Positions 6,872 to 13,545 of a DNA stretch of 14,418 nucleotides are shown piece by piece. The notes beneath the pieces were generated by a model. It had not been told where the DNA came from. It did no database searches and worked only from the letters and a program-made list of their open reading frames with translations. The translations under genes were made by a program, and so were the position numbers. How positions within the stretch are numbered: the first letter of the stretch is position 1; every line of letters starts with the position of its first letter. Source of the stretch: Bacillota bacterium (GTDB lineage Bacteria; Bacillota; Clostridia; Lachnospirales; Lachnospiraceae); assembly GCA_023421075.1 (NCBI GenBank), contig JAEZUM010000021.1, positions 1 through 14,418 on the forward strand, read 5' to 3'.

Positions 6872-6955
6872 GATTATTCAAGATAATCGAGAGTAAATCG
6901 ATCTGTCTCGGTTGTATAAATTATGACAACAGGAATCCCCTGAGGAGACTGTTGT
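6872..6955 (+). promoter_or_regulatory. Structured ftsH leader with three consecutive small stem-loops
   Basis: The 153 nt between hpt and the ftsH GTG hold three adjacent dyads. GATTAT pairs with ATAATC (6872-6888). CGAGA (6888-6892) pairs with TCTCG (6906-6910). ACAACAG (6926-6932) pairs with CTGTTGT (6949-6955). GTTGT (6911-6915) could instead pair with ACAAC (6926-6930), giving a competing fold. The last stem ends 8 nt before the ribosome binding site (6964-6971). No clear -35/-10 pair is seen, so this may be an untranslated region of the tilS-hpt-ftsH transcript. Confidence 0.35.
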
Positions 6956-6978
6956 ACAGCAATAAAGGAGGTTGTTTA

Positions 6979-8829
6979 GTGAGAAAACAGATGAAAGGAT
7001 ATGGTTGGTATATCATCATTCTGCTTATTGTGGTTGCTACATTTTATTTATCCAATAATATTGAGTTGAGCGATCAGGATGAATATTCGATTTCACAGTT
7101 TGTGAAAGACATAGATAATGAACAGGTAAAGTCTGTTGATATATACCCGAACGAAGAGGTACCAACCGGTGAAGTAACAGTTACGCTTAAGGATGGCAAA
7201 GATGTATCGTTTAATGTATTGGATACCTCAGAGATTCAAGATATTGCTTTTGAGGCAGGGGTTAACCCGATTACCCATCCGATTTCAAAGCCCAGTATAT
7301 TTCTAACCTCGATTCTGCCATATATATTGGTGTTCGTAATCATTATTGTGCTCTTTTCTTTCCTATCCAACCAAGCAAATGTCGGTGGTGGGAACAGCAA
7401 GGTTATGAATTTTGGTAAAAGCCGTGCGAAGATGACTACAGAGGAAAACAAGACAACGACCTTTAAGAATGTGGCAGGTCTGGACGAAGAAAAGGATGAG
7501 TTGAAGGAGATTGTAGATTTCTTAAAGTCACCGAAGAAATATATTCAGGTTGGAGCCAGAATTCCGAAGGGAGTTCTGCTTGTAGGTCCTCCGGGAACCG
7601 GTAAGACGTTACTTGCAAAGGCAGTGGCAGGAGAGGCAGGCGTACCATTCTTCTCCATCTCAGGTTCTGATTTTGTTGAAATGTTTGTCGGTGTCGGTGC
7701 TTCCAGAGTAAGAGACTTATTTGAGGATGCAAAGAAGAATTCACCCTGTATTGTATTTATTGATGAGATCGATGCAGTTGCAAGACGCAGAGGAACCGGT
7801 ATGGGTGGCGGTCATGACGAGAGAGAGCAGACCTTAAATCAGCTCTTGGTCGAGATGGATGGCTTTGGTGTCAATGAAGGTATCATCGTAATGGCTGCAA
7901 CAAATCGTGTAGATATTCTGGATCCGGCCATTCTTCGTCCCGGTCGTTTTGACCGAAAGGTAACAGTAGGACGCCCGGATGTTAAGGGTAGAGAAGAAAT
8001 CCTTCAGGTTCATGCTAAGGGCAAGCCGCTTGGTGATGATGTGGATCTGAAACAGGTGGCACAGACAACAGCCGGCTTTACCGGTGCGGATCTGGAGAAC
8101 CTGATGAATGAATCTGCAATCAACGCAGCAAGAGAGAATAGAAGCTTTATCACCGGTGAGGATATTAAGAAGTCCTTCATCAAGGTTGGTATTGGTACCG
8201 AGAAGAAGAGTAAGGTGATCACTGAGAAGGAAAAGCGTATTACTGCTTTTCATGAAGCTGGTCATGCGATTGCGTTCCACATCCTTCCGGATGTCGGTCC
8301 GGTATATACCATATCCATTATACCGACCGGAAACGGTGCCGCAGGCTTTACCATGCCTCTTCCGGAAAAGGATGAGATGTTCCATACCAAAGGAAGAATG
8401 AAGCAGGAGATTATCGTTGATCTGGCAGGCAGAGCTGCAGAGGAGCTGGTATTTGAGGATATCACAACCGGCGCTTCACAGGACATTAAGGTGGCTACCA
8501 AGACAGCGAGAGCAATGATCACCAGATATGGTTTTTCCGATGCGATCGGTATGGTTAATTACGATAATGAGGATGATGAAGTATTTATCGGAAGAGATTT
8601 AGCTCATACCAGAAGCTATAGCGAGAATGTTGCAAATCGTATTGATGATGAAGTAAAATCAATCATTGATGCCAGCTATGTAGAAGCAAAACGTATCTTG
8701 ACCGAATACAGAGACGTACTTGATTCTTGTGCAAATCTTCTGATTGAAAAGGAGAGAATTACAAGAGAAGAGTTCGAAGCCCTCTTTGAGGCGCATAAGG
8801 AAATAAAAGTTGAAGCTACCGTATTATAA
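6979..8829 (+). CDS. ftsH: ATP-dependent zinc metalloprotease FtsH
   Basis: The 616-residue membrane-anchored AAA+ protease degrades misfolded membrane proteins and some regulators. Two membrane helices (about 11-25 and 106-131) flank an extracytoplasmic domain. The AAA domain shows Walker A GPPGTGKT (203-210) and Walker B VFIDE (D262/E263), followed by RPGRFDR with the arginine fingers. The zinc protease domain has HEAGH (425-429) and the third ligand D502 in ITTGASQD. The start is GTG 6979, since AAAGGAGG (6964-6971) is 7 nt upstream; the in-frame TTG at 6952 lacks a site. All catalytic residues are present and the length is normal for Clostridia. Its transcript most likely ends at the terminator at 9000-9030. 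Confidence 0.97.
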   Translation: MRKQMKGYGWYIIILLIVVATFYLSNNIELSDQDEYSISQFVKDIDNEQVKSVDIYPNEEVPTGEVTVTLKDGKDVSFNVLDTSEIQDIAFEAGVNPITHPISKPSIFLTSILPYILVFVIIIVLFSFLSNQANVGGGNSKVMNFGKSRAKMTTEENKTTTFKNVAGLDEEKDELKEIVDFLKSPKKYIQVGARIPKGVLLVGPPGTGKTLLAKAVAGEAGVPFFSISGSDFVEMFVGVGASRVRDLFEDAKKNSPCIVFIDEIDAVARRRGTGMGGGHDEREQTLNQLLVEMDGFGVNEGIIVMAATNRVDILDPAILRPGRFDRKVTVGRPDVKGREEILQVHAKGKPLGDDVDLKQVAQTTAGFTGADLENLMNESAINAARENRSFITGEDIKKSFIKVGIGTEKKSKVITEKEKRITAFHEAGHAIAFHILPDVGPVYTISIIPTGNGAAGFTMPLPEKDEMFHTKGRMKQEIIVDLAGRAAEELVFEDITTGASQDIKVATKTARAMITRYGFSDAIGMVNYDNEDDEVFIGRDLAHTRSYSENVANRIDDEVKSIIDASYVEAKRILTEYRDVLDSCANLLIEKERITREEFEALFEAHKEIKVEATVL

Positions 8830-8895
8830 CAGTCCAAGGGACAGTATATGGTACTTGTGCAGAATGACGAAAATCAAATAAAAACTTTGTAAAGT

Positions 8896-8929
8896 TTGTG
8901 CACACTTCTGTCGAATAACATGCTATACT
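8896..8929 (+). promoter_or_regulatory. Extended -10 promoter with an exact Spo0A-type box, downstream of ftsH
   Basis: TGCTATACT (8921-8929) is an extended -10 element (TGn plus a hexamer one base from consensus). TGTCGAA (8909-8915) is an exact 0A-box core, lying 8 nt upstream of the extended -10. A possible -35, TTGTGC (8896-8901), is 22 nt from the -10. The only thing a transcript from here could make before the terminator is a short RNA. Confidence 0.45.
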
Positions 8930-8933
8930 ATGC

Positions 8934-9030
8934 ATGTAAACCCCAATACATTATATAGTTTTTGCTACACCCCCATAAGTAACAAAAATACCTTCTCCGA
9001 AAAAGGACAGTCCCATAACTGTCCTTTTTT
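8934..9030 (+). ncRNA. Candidate C-rich small RNA of about 95 nt
   Basis: It lies between an extended -10 promoter and a strong terminator and has no convincing reading frame. Three predicted stem-loops are present. ATGTA/TACAT (8934-8951) has loop AACCCCAA. TTTTTG-TAC/GTA-CAAAAA (8959-8988) has one internal mismatch and loop ACCCCCATAA. The terminator stem has loop CCCATA. All three loops therefore carry a run of three to five C. C-rich unpaired segments are the seed of several Firmicute small RNAs (RsaE/RoxS, CsfG type) that pair with G-rich ribosome binding sites. If transcription starts at 8935-8937 the first stem is partly lost and its C run becomes single stranded. The same segment could instead be only the ftsH 3' untranslated region. 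Confidence 0.42.
9000..9030 (+). terminator. Intrinsic terminator after ftsH / small RNA
   Basis: AAAAAGGACAGT (9000-9011) pairs perfectly over 12 bp with 9018-9029 around CCCATA, and the 3' arm ends in TTTTTT. It is the only convincing terminator between ftsH and the hairpin element. Confidence 0.9.
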
Positions 9031-9285
9031 ACTGCGCAAAAACAAATAAATATAGATCTGTTTCAATTTATATTAACCAAGGATGGAAGATGAATAAGCT
9101 CCCCATAATGCACTGTTTGCCGAACTTTTTCCTACTTTGTGTGCTAATAAAGCGAACTTTTTTAGTTCGATTTAGGCATACAAAATAGGAAACTGTACGG
9201 CAATCTGTGTGTGAGGGGAGCTTATTCATCTGACGTCCTATAAAAAATGTATCAACAGATCTATTTTAATTTGTTTTTGCACAGT
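9031..9285. repeat. 255-bp near-perfect inverted repeat (candidate MITE or long hairpin RNA)
   Basis: The ends are inverted copies of each other: 9031-9062 against 9254-9285 match at 29 of 32 positions. A 17-bp perfect block follows (9088-9104 with 9215-9231). Shorter blocks lie inside: 9117-9122 with 9198-9203, 9128-9134 with 9186-9192, and 9136-9144 with 9176-9184. The centre is CGAACT-TTTTT-AGTTCG (9153-9169). The whole element folds as one rod with a 5-nt loop. It starts at the base after the T tract of the ftsH terminator. No coding potential or transposase is present, and I find no clear target duplication at the edges. With termini of about 32 bp and this length it fits a non-autonomous transposable element, but a structured RNA is possible. 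Confidence 0.72.
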
Positions 9286-9334
9286 GACTTTCTTCCAAAA
9301 CATAAAAATCGATATATTCTTCCATGGTTCTGCG

Positions 9335-9388
9335 TATAATTATTATCATATAAAGAGAACAAACAAAAGTGCCTGCAATGCAGGCACT
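9335..9388 (+). promoter_or_regulatory. Possible promoter and leader hairpin of the CmpB-like gene
   Basis: TATAAT (9335-9340) is an exact -10, but no good -35 is found 16-18 nt upstream. Downstream, AGTGCCTGC (9368-9376) and GCAGGCACT (9380-9388) form a 9-bp perfect hairpin with an AAT loop, ending 16 nt before the ribosome site GGGGGA (9405-9410). No T tract follows on the plus strand, so it is not a plus-strand terminator. On the minus strand it is followed by TTTTGTTTG. Confidence 0.4.
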
Positions 9389-9415
9389 AAAGTTAAGAGA
9401 AAATGGGGGAACAGT

Positions 9416-9844
9416 ATGCTTTTGACCTATAATCGATTTCTAAAATATACGTTTTTGTTTCTGACAGGTGGCTTTCTCTATGGTGCAGTCGAGATTATCA
9501 GTCGTGGCTATTCCCATATATCAATGTTGATTGCCGGTGGACTCTGTTTTGTGTTGATCGGACTCTTAAATGAGGTGTATTCCTGGAATATGTCAATACT
9601 TAGCCAGATGGTAATCTCTTCCTTGATTGTAACCGGTGTTGAACTTACTGTTGGGATCGTTGTTAATCTATGGCTTAAGCTTGGCGTATGGGATTATTCA
9701 AATCTACCCTACAATTTTATGGGACAGATTTGTCTTCTCTACACAAATATATGGTTCTTCTTGTCCCTTCCTGCGATACTGTTGGATGATTTACTCCGAT
9801 ATCTGCTGATGAAGGAGGAAAAGCCGCATTACAGATTTTTTTAA
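9416..9844 (+). CDS. Small membrane protein of the putative ABC-transporter type IV (CmpB-like) family
   Basis: The 142-residue hydrophobic protein has about four membrane helices (about 11-30, 36-53, 64-87 and 106-127). Family-like residues are GGFLYGAVE (18-26), GLLNE (49-53), TGVELTVGIVVN (73-84), VWDYSNLPYNFMGQIC (91-106) and a final amphipathic Leu-rich helix. This is the pattern of Pfam CmpB-type 'putative ABC transporter permease' proteins, common in Clostridia and of unproven function. No ATPase gene is next to it, so a transport role is not supported here. The start at ATG 9416 is backed by GGGGGA 5 nt upstream; the frame stays open back into the inverted repeat, but no ribosome site supports an earlier start. 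The stop overlaps the convergent DUF2156 gene by 4 nt. Confidence 0.8.
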   Translation: MLLTYNRFLKYTFLFLTGGFLYGAVEIISRGYSHISMLIAGGLCFVLIGLLNEVYSWNMSILSQMVISSLIVTGVELTVGIVVNLWLKLGVWDYSNLPYNFMGQICLLYTNIWFFLSLPAILLDDLLRYLLMKEEKPHYRFF

Positions 9845-10731
9845 GGTACGAGCACACAGAACTTGTCCAATAGAGCAGTGGGATGATAGGATAGCTTTGA
9901 GGTGCGAAGACCAAGATCGCCCACATCCTCTTCCCGGTTAATGTAGCCGATACCAAAACTGTTTCTCATATCACTGGAGAATTCCTTAACAATCATCTGA
10001 TAAGAGCCGGGGTAATCCCGGTTGGCTTTCTCTATATGACAATATAAAGTATCCTTTACGATTTCACCGATTGCTAAGGCTACGATAACTCCTTCGACTT
10101 CGATGAAAGCACCGGGGAGTCCAAATGTCTCTAAATAAGGGATAAGTTCTAAGGTTCTGGTGAGCTCCTCCCTAGCGAGAGAAGCTTCCTTGCTATGATT
10201 CTTCTCATAATCAACTAAGAAATCGATCACTCTCGGTATATTTTCTGTCGTTATTCGTTGATAGGTATAATTCGGATATAGCTTCTTAAATTTATTAATA
10301 TGGTTTCTCTGTCCACTGAATTTTCTGCCTGCCATATCAGCCAGGTCATCGGCCAGGTACAGATAATCCGCCCAATCACGATTCGAGGTACAAGGTTTGA
10401 TGCCTCCGAAATCATTTACTAAGGAAGTCACCGCTTCCTCAGGGACGGTACAAAACCACATGGGAATGTCATTTTCCTTGCAATATTCTCTGATAGCACC
10501 CATCGCTTTTGTTAATGAGCCCCCACCGACTGGAAATGTGAATGAGGTTCGGTTTAAAAACTTAACCTTATATAAAATCATATCATCAAAGATGGTGAAA
10601 CCGGTTTGATAGAAATCTCTCCACATATACATGGCTCCAATGGTATAATCACTGGTTCGACTGATTTTATATTTAAAATATTCTGCTGTCTTGCATATAT
10701 TATCAGCAGTAATCGGTTCAAACGTTAACAT
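9841..10731 (-). CDS. DUF2156 / phosphatidylglycerol lysyltransferase C-terminal-like protein
   Basis: A 296-residue soluble protein with no membrane segment. It resembles the DUF2156 family, a tandem GNAT fold related to the catalytic domain of MprF (lysyl-phosphatidylglycerol synthase). Visible landmarks are an N-terminal FEPITADN, SDYTIGAMYMWRDFY near 27-41, the basic motif RKFSGQRNHINKFKK (136-150), and a C-terminal half with VEGVIVALAIGEIVKDTLYCHIEKANRDYPGSYQ-like sequence of which the GSYQ turn is typical. The stand-alone form lacks the flippase helices of MprF, so aminoacyl transfer to lipid is not established; the substrate is unknown. ATG 10731 is chosen because GGAGG (10737-10741) precedes it by 5 nt; a TTG at 10749 lies before this site. 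It probably has its own promoter at 10765-10793. Confidence 0.85.
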   Translation of the reverse strand: MLTFEPITADNICKTAEYFKYKISRTSDYTIGAMYMWRDFYQTGFTIFDDMILYKVKFLNRTSFTFPVGGGSLTKAMGAIREYCKENDIPMWFCTVPEEAVTSLVNDFGGIKPCTSNRDWADYLYLADDLADMAGRKFSGQRNHINKFKKLYPNYTYQRITTENIPRVIDFLVDYEKNHSKEASLAREELTRTLELIPYLETFGLPGAFIEVEGVIVALAIGEIVKDTLYCHIEKANRDYPGSYQMIVKEFSSDMRNSFGIGYINREEDVGDLGLRTSKLSYHPTALLDKFCVLVP

Positions 10732-10764
10732 AATAGCCTCCAAAATCAATTTCGATTAAAATTC

Positions 10765-10793
10765 ACTATATCACATGTAGTCGAATCTGTCTA
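10765..10793 (-). promoter_or_regulatory. Promoter of the DUF2156 gene (minus strand)
   Basis: Read on the minus strand, TAGACA (10793-10788) and TATAGT (10770-10765) are each one base from consensus with a 17-nt spacer. The predicted start lies about 25 nt before the ATG-proximal GGAGG. The -35 lies inside the palindrome at 10787-10798. Confidence 0.55.
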
Positions 10794-10798
10794 GACAG
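10787..10798. promoter_or_regulatory. 12-bp perfect palindrome CTGTCTAGACAG at divergent -35 boxes
   Basis: The sequence is self-complementary over all 12 bases. TAGACA can be read from it in both directions, and each copy serves as the -35 of an outward-facing promoter candidate. It may be only a shared -35, or an operator for a dimeric regulator acting on both genes. Confidence 0.5.
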
Positions 10799-10819
10799 CT
10801 GGGAAATGGTTATTATAGT
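10792..10819 (+). promoter_or_regulatory. Plus-strand divergent promoter candidate toward the radical SAM gene
   Basis: TAGACA (10792-10797) and TATAGT (10814-10819) are separated by 16 nt, and each is one base from consensus. A start near 10826 would give a leader of about 195 nt before the radical SAM ATG. The sequence between is AT-rich and holds only a weak CTCG-AAA-CGAG hairpin (10873-10883). A closer promoter using TATGAT (10980-10985) cannot be ruled out, but its -35 is poor. Confidence 0.45.
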
Positions 10820-11021
10820 TATTGTACCGAGATCAATACATTCTTATCCAGCTTCTAGATGTGTCAAAAACCCTCGAAACGAGCAATTTTATAGTATACA
10901 ATATAAGTTTTATTTGGCAAATTGAAAAAGACCTTAAATCTTAAATTTTTCTAAATTAGGTAGCGGCATGGGTAATACTTATGATAAAATTGGTTTGTAA
11001 GATAAAAAAAGGAGATTAATA

Positions 11022-12740
11022 ATGAAGCTATTGCTTGTTGCAATCAACGCGAAATATATTCATTCCAATCTTGCGGTTCATAGTCTTCGGGCATTTGCAA
11101 AGAAGCATGGCTATGCGGAATCGGTGGCTTTATCCGAATATACGATAAATCATTCCGAGGAGGACATTCTAAGAGGAATTTATAAGGAGAAAGCGGAGGT
11201 AATTGCCTTCTCCTGTTATATATGGAATATCGAGATTGTTTTAAGGCTTGTTAAGGAGTTAAGAAAGGTGCAGCCGGTAGTAAAGCTATGGCTTGGAGGT
11301 CCCGAGGTATCCTATGATGCGAGGCAATGCATGGAAAGTAACCATGAGCTTGCGGGCATAATGATTGGAGAAGGAGAACAGACCTTCGTAGAGCTGGCGG
11401 GGCATTATATTGATGGAAAGTTTGGGCTGGACCAGATAAAGGGCATCGCTTATCGTGACGGTAATCAGGTTATAATAACAACACATAGAGATTTGACTTC
11501 GCTAAGTGAGATTCCTTTTCCTTATGAAGAATTGGCGGAATTTGATAACCGTATTATCTATTATGAGAGTAGCCGTGGATGTCCCTTCTCCTGCAGTTAC
11601 TGTCTTTCTTCTGTTGATAAACGGATTCGATTTCGTGATCTTACTTTGGTTAAGGAGGAACTGCAATTTTTGCTGAACCAGAAAGTGCCTCAGGTGAAGT
11701 TTGTAGACAGAACCTTTAATTGTAATAAGCAGCATGCGATGGAGATCTGGAGATTTATTAGGGAGCATGATAATGGAATCACCAATTTTCATTTTGAGAT
11801 AGCCGCTGATTTACTGGAGGAGGATGAGATTGCATTTCTGGCGACACTTCGACCGGCTCAGGTCCAGTTCGAAATTGGTGTGCAAACTACGAATCCAGCC
11901 ACGGTGGTTGCGATTCATCGTAAAATGGATTTGAATCGTCTAACAGTTAATGTGGACAAGGTCAGAGCCGGAAGAAATATTCATCAGCATCTGGATCTGA
12001 TAGCAGGACTTCCGCTTGAGGATTATACATCCTTTGAGCATTCCTTCTCGCAGGTTTATAAGATGTCACCGGATCAGTTGCAGCTAGGCTTTCTAAAGGT
12101 ATTAAAGGGTTCCCCGATGGAGGAGGATTGTAAAGAATACGGTATTGTATATCGAGACAATCCACCTTATGAGGTACTATATACCAAGCATTTGCCTTAC
12201 GGGGAGCTGCTTAAGCTTAAGGGCATCTGTGAAATGGTAGAGATTTATTATAATAGTGGGCAATTTGCGAATGCAGTGGGATATTTGATGCATTATTACA
12301 CATCTCCGATGAAGCTGTATGAGGAATTATATGGCTATTATGAGAAAAGGCATATGGAAATGCTGGCGCATAGCAGAATAAAAAGATATGAGATATTGTT
12401 GGAGTTCTTCAGGGAGCAGGTATTGCCCGGAATACAGAACACACAGGAAGATAAGCATTTACAGTTGGAGTTGTTTACGGAAATTCTTCTGATGGATTTA
12501 TTCCTTCGGGAGGATTTAAAAAGCAGGCCGGCTTTTGCGGTCAAACAAGTACAGAAGAATTATAGGAATCAATATGAGGAATATCGCAAACAACATAAAT
12601 TGGTTCATATTGAGGACTTTACCTTTGATATCCCCAAATCAGTAGAAGTGGGGAAAGCGATAAAAGAGGAAACCACCATACTATTTAATTATAGCGACAG
12701 GGATCCACTCAGTAATTCAGCAAGCATCACAAGATTGTAA
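11022..12740 (+). CDS. B12-binding domain radical SAM protein (DUF4080 type)
   Basis: A 572-residue protein of three parts. Residues 1 to about 135 form a cobalamin-binding-like domain starting MKLLLVAINAKYIHSNLAVHS, with LGGPEVSYD and the GEGEQTF motif typical of class B radical SAM enzymes. The radical SAM core follows, with SSRGCPFSCSYC giving C187-x3-C191-x2-C194 for the 4Fe-4S cluster. From about 385 to the end is a helical domain, the DUF4080 type. Such enzymes use SAM, and possibly cobalamin, for radical chemistry; this family has no assigned substrate. AAAGGAG (11008-11014) precedes the ATG by 7 nt. The downstream nth gene is 26 nt away with no terminator between, which suggests one transcript. 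Confidence 0.9.
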   Translation: MKLLLVAINAKYIHSNLAVHSLRAFAKKHGYAESVALSEYTINHSEEDILRGIYKEKAEVIAFSCYIWNIEIVLRLVKELRKVQPVVKLWLGGPEVSYDARQCMESNHELAGIMIGEGEQTFVELAGHYIDGKFGLDQIKGIAYRDGNQVIITTHRDLTSLSEIPFPYEELAEFDNRIIYYESSRGCPFSCSYCLSSVDKRIRFRDLTLVKEELQFLLNQKVPQVKFVDRTFNCNKQHAMEIWRFIREHDNGITNFHFEIAADLLEEDEIAFLATLRPAQVQFEIGVQTTNPATVVAIHRKMDLNRLTVNVDKVRAGRNIHQHLDLIAGLPLEDYTSFEHSFSQVYKMSPDQLQLGFLKVLKGSPMEEDCKEYGIVYRDNPPYEVLYTKHLPYGELLKLKGICEMVEIYYNSGQFANAVGYLMHYYTSPMKLYEELYGYYEKRHMEMLAHSRIKRYEILLEFFREQVLPGIQNTQEDKHLQLELFTEILLMDLFLREDLKSRPAFAVKQVQKNYRNQYEEYRKQHKLVHIEDFTFDIPKSVEVGKAIKEETTILFNYSDRDPLSNSASITRL

Positions 12741-12766
12741 CTAAGCTAGTAGAAAGGAGGGGCAGC

Positions 12767-13471
12767 TTGTCGAACCAAAGAATTACCAAAAAACAACGAG
12801 AAAGAATGGAGCGTATCATTGCAGCGCTTAACCGGGAATATACCACAGAGTTTAAGATATTTCTTAATCACGAGACACCATGGCAGCTATTAATCGCTAC
12901 GATTCTAAGTGCACAATGCACGGATGAACGTGTCAATATTGTAACGAAGGACTTATTCAAAAAATATCCAAGTTTACGTGCCTTTGCTGAAGCAAAACAG
13001 GAGGAGCTGGAGAAGGATATTCATTCCACAGGCTTCTATAAGAATAAAGCTAAAAATATCATAGCCTGTGCAAAGACACTGGTAGAAAAATATAATGGAG
13101 AGGTGCCCAGTGACATTGATGCTTTGACTAATCTAGCGGGAGTAGGAAGAAAGACAGCGAATGTAATCCGAGGCAATATATATCACGAACCAAGCATCGT
13201 GGTAGATACCCATGTGAAGCGTATTTCCTATCGATTGGGATTTACAAAGGAAGAGGATCCGGTAAAGATTGAGTTTGATTTAATGAAGCTTTTGCCAAGG
13301 GAACAATGGATTCCTTATAACATACAGATCATAACACTTGGAAGAACTATTTGCACCGCTAGAAATCCGAGGTGCGAGGAATGCTTTTTAAAGACAGAGT
13401 GTACCTATTTCCAGGAAAAAGAACGTAAGAAGCATAATAAAGCAACCGAAAAAATGGAAAATAATAAATAA
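12767..13471 (+). CDS. nth: Endonuclease III (DNA glycosylase / AP lyase)
   Basis: The 234-residue base-excision repair enzyme removes oxidised pyrimidines and cuts at abasic sites. The helix-hairpin-helix LAGVGRKTANVI carries the catalytic lysine K129. VVDTHVKR supplies the catalytic aspartate D147. The 4Fe-4S cluster has the exact family spacing C196-x6-C203-x2-C206-x5-C212. ILSAQCTDERVN near 46-57 is also conserved. A Lys/Glu-rich tail of about 20 residues follows the last cysteine, longer than in E. coli (211 residues). The start is TTG 12767, since AAAGGAGG (12753-12760) is 6 nt upstream and no ATG is near. It probably shares the radical SAM gene's mRNA. Confidence 0.96.
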   Translation: MSNQRITKKQRERMERIIAALNREYTTEFKIFLNHETPWQLLIATILSAQCTDERVNIVTKDLFKKYPSLRAFAEAKQEELEKDIHSTGFYKNKAKNIIACAKTLVEKYNGEVPSDIDALTNLAGVGRKTANVIRGNIYHEPSIVVDTHVKRISYRLGFTKEEDPVKIEFDLMKLLPREQWIPYNIQIITLGRTICTARNPRCEECFLKTECTYFQEKERKKHNKATEKMENNK

Positions 13472-13525
13472 ATGTTGCTTGAATCAATAAAATATCATAG
13501 AATTAACATTGCATTTATTCGAAAT

Positions 13526-13545
13526 AGGCCGTCTATCGGCTTTGT
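13526..13545. terminator. Weak hairpin between nth and the convergent 206-residue gene
   Basis: GCCG (13528-13531) pairs with CGGC (13537-13540) around a 5-nt loop and can extend to 6 bp with a G-T. It is followed by TTTGTT on the plus strand and by ATTTC on the minus strand. It overlaps the stop codon of the minus-strand gene. It is the only candidate end for both transcripts here. Confidence 0.33.

Noticed and set aside
6952..6978. TTG start giving a 625-residue FtsH
   Set aside because: It has no ribosome site, while AAAGGAGG is placed correctly for GTG 6979 and would lie inside the longer frame.
7834..8385. 183-residue minus-strand frame inside ftsH
   Set aside because: It is antisense to the highly conserved AAA and protease domains; no start signals.
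8882..8897. AAACTTT-gt-AAAGTTT dyad after ftsH as a terminator
   Set aside because: The loop is too short and stem AT-rich, with no T tract; the terminator at 9000-9030 is far better.
9248..9340. 30-codon frame starting in the right arm of the inverted repeat
   Set aside because: There is no ribosome site, and the frame is composed of the repeat itself and AT-rich flank.
9284..9415. 44-residue N-terminal extension of the CmpB-like protein
   Set aside because: It would begin inside the inverted repeat and cross the -10 and leader hairpin with no ribosome site; the extension is polar and unlike the family.
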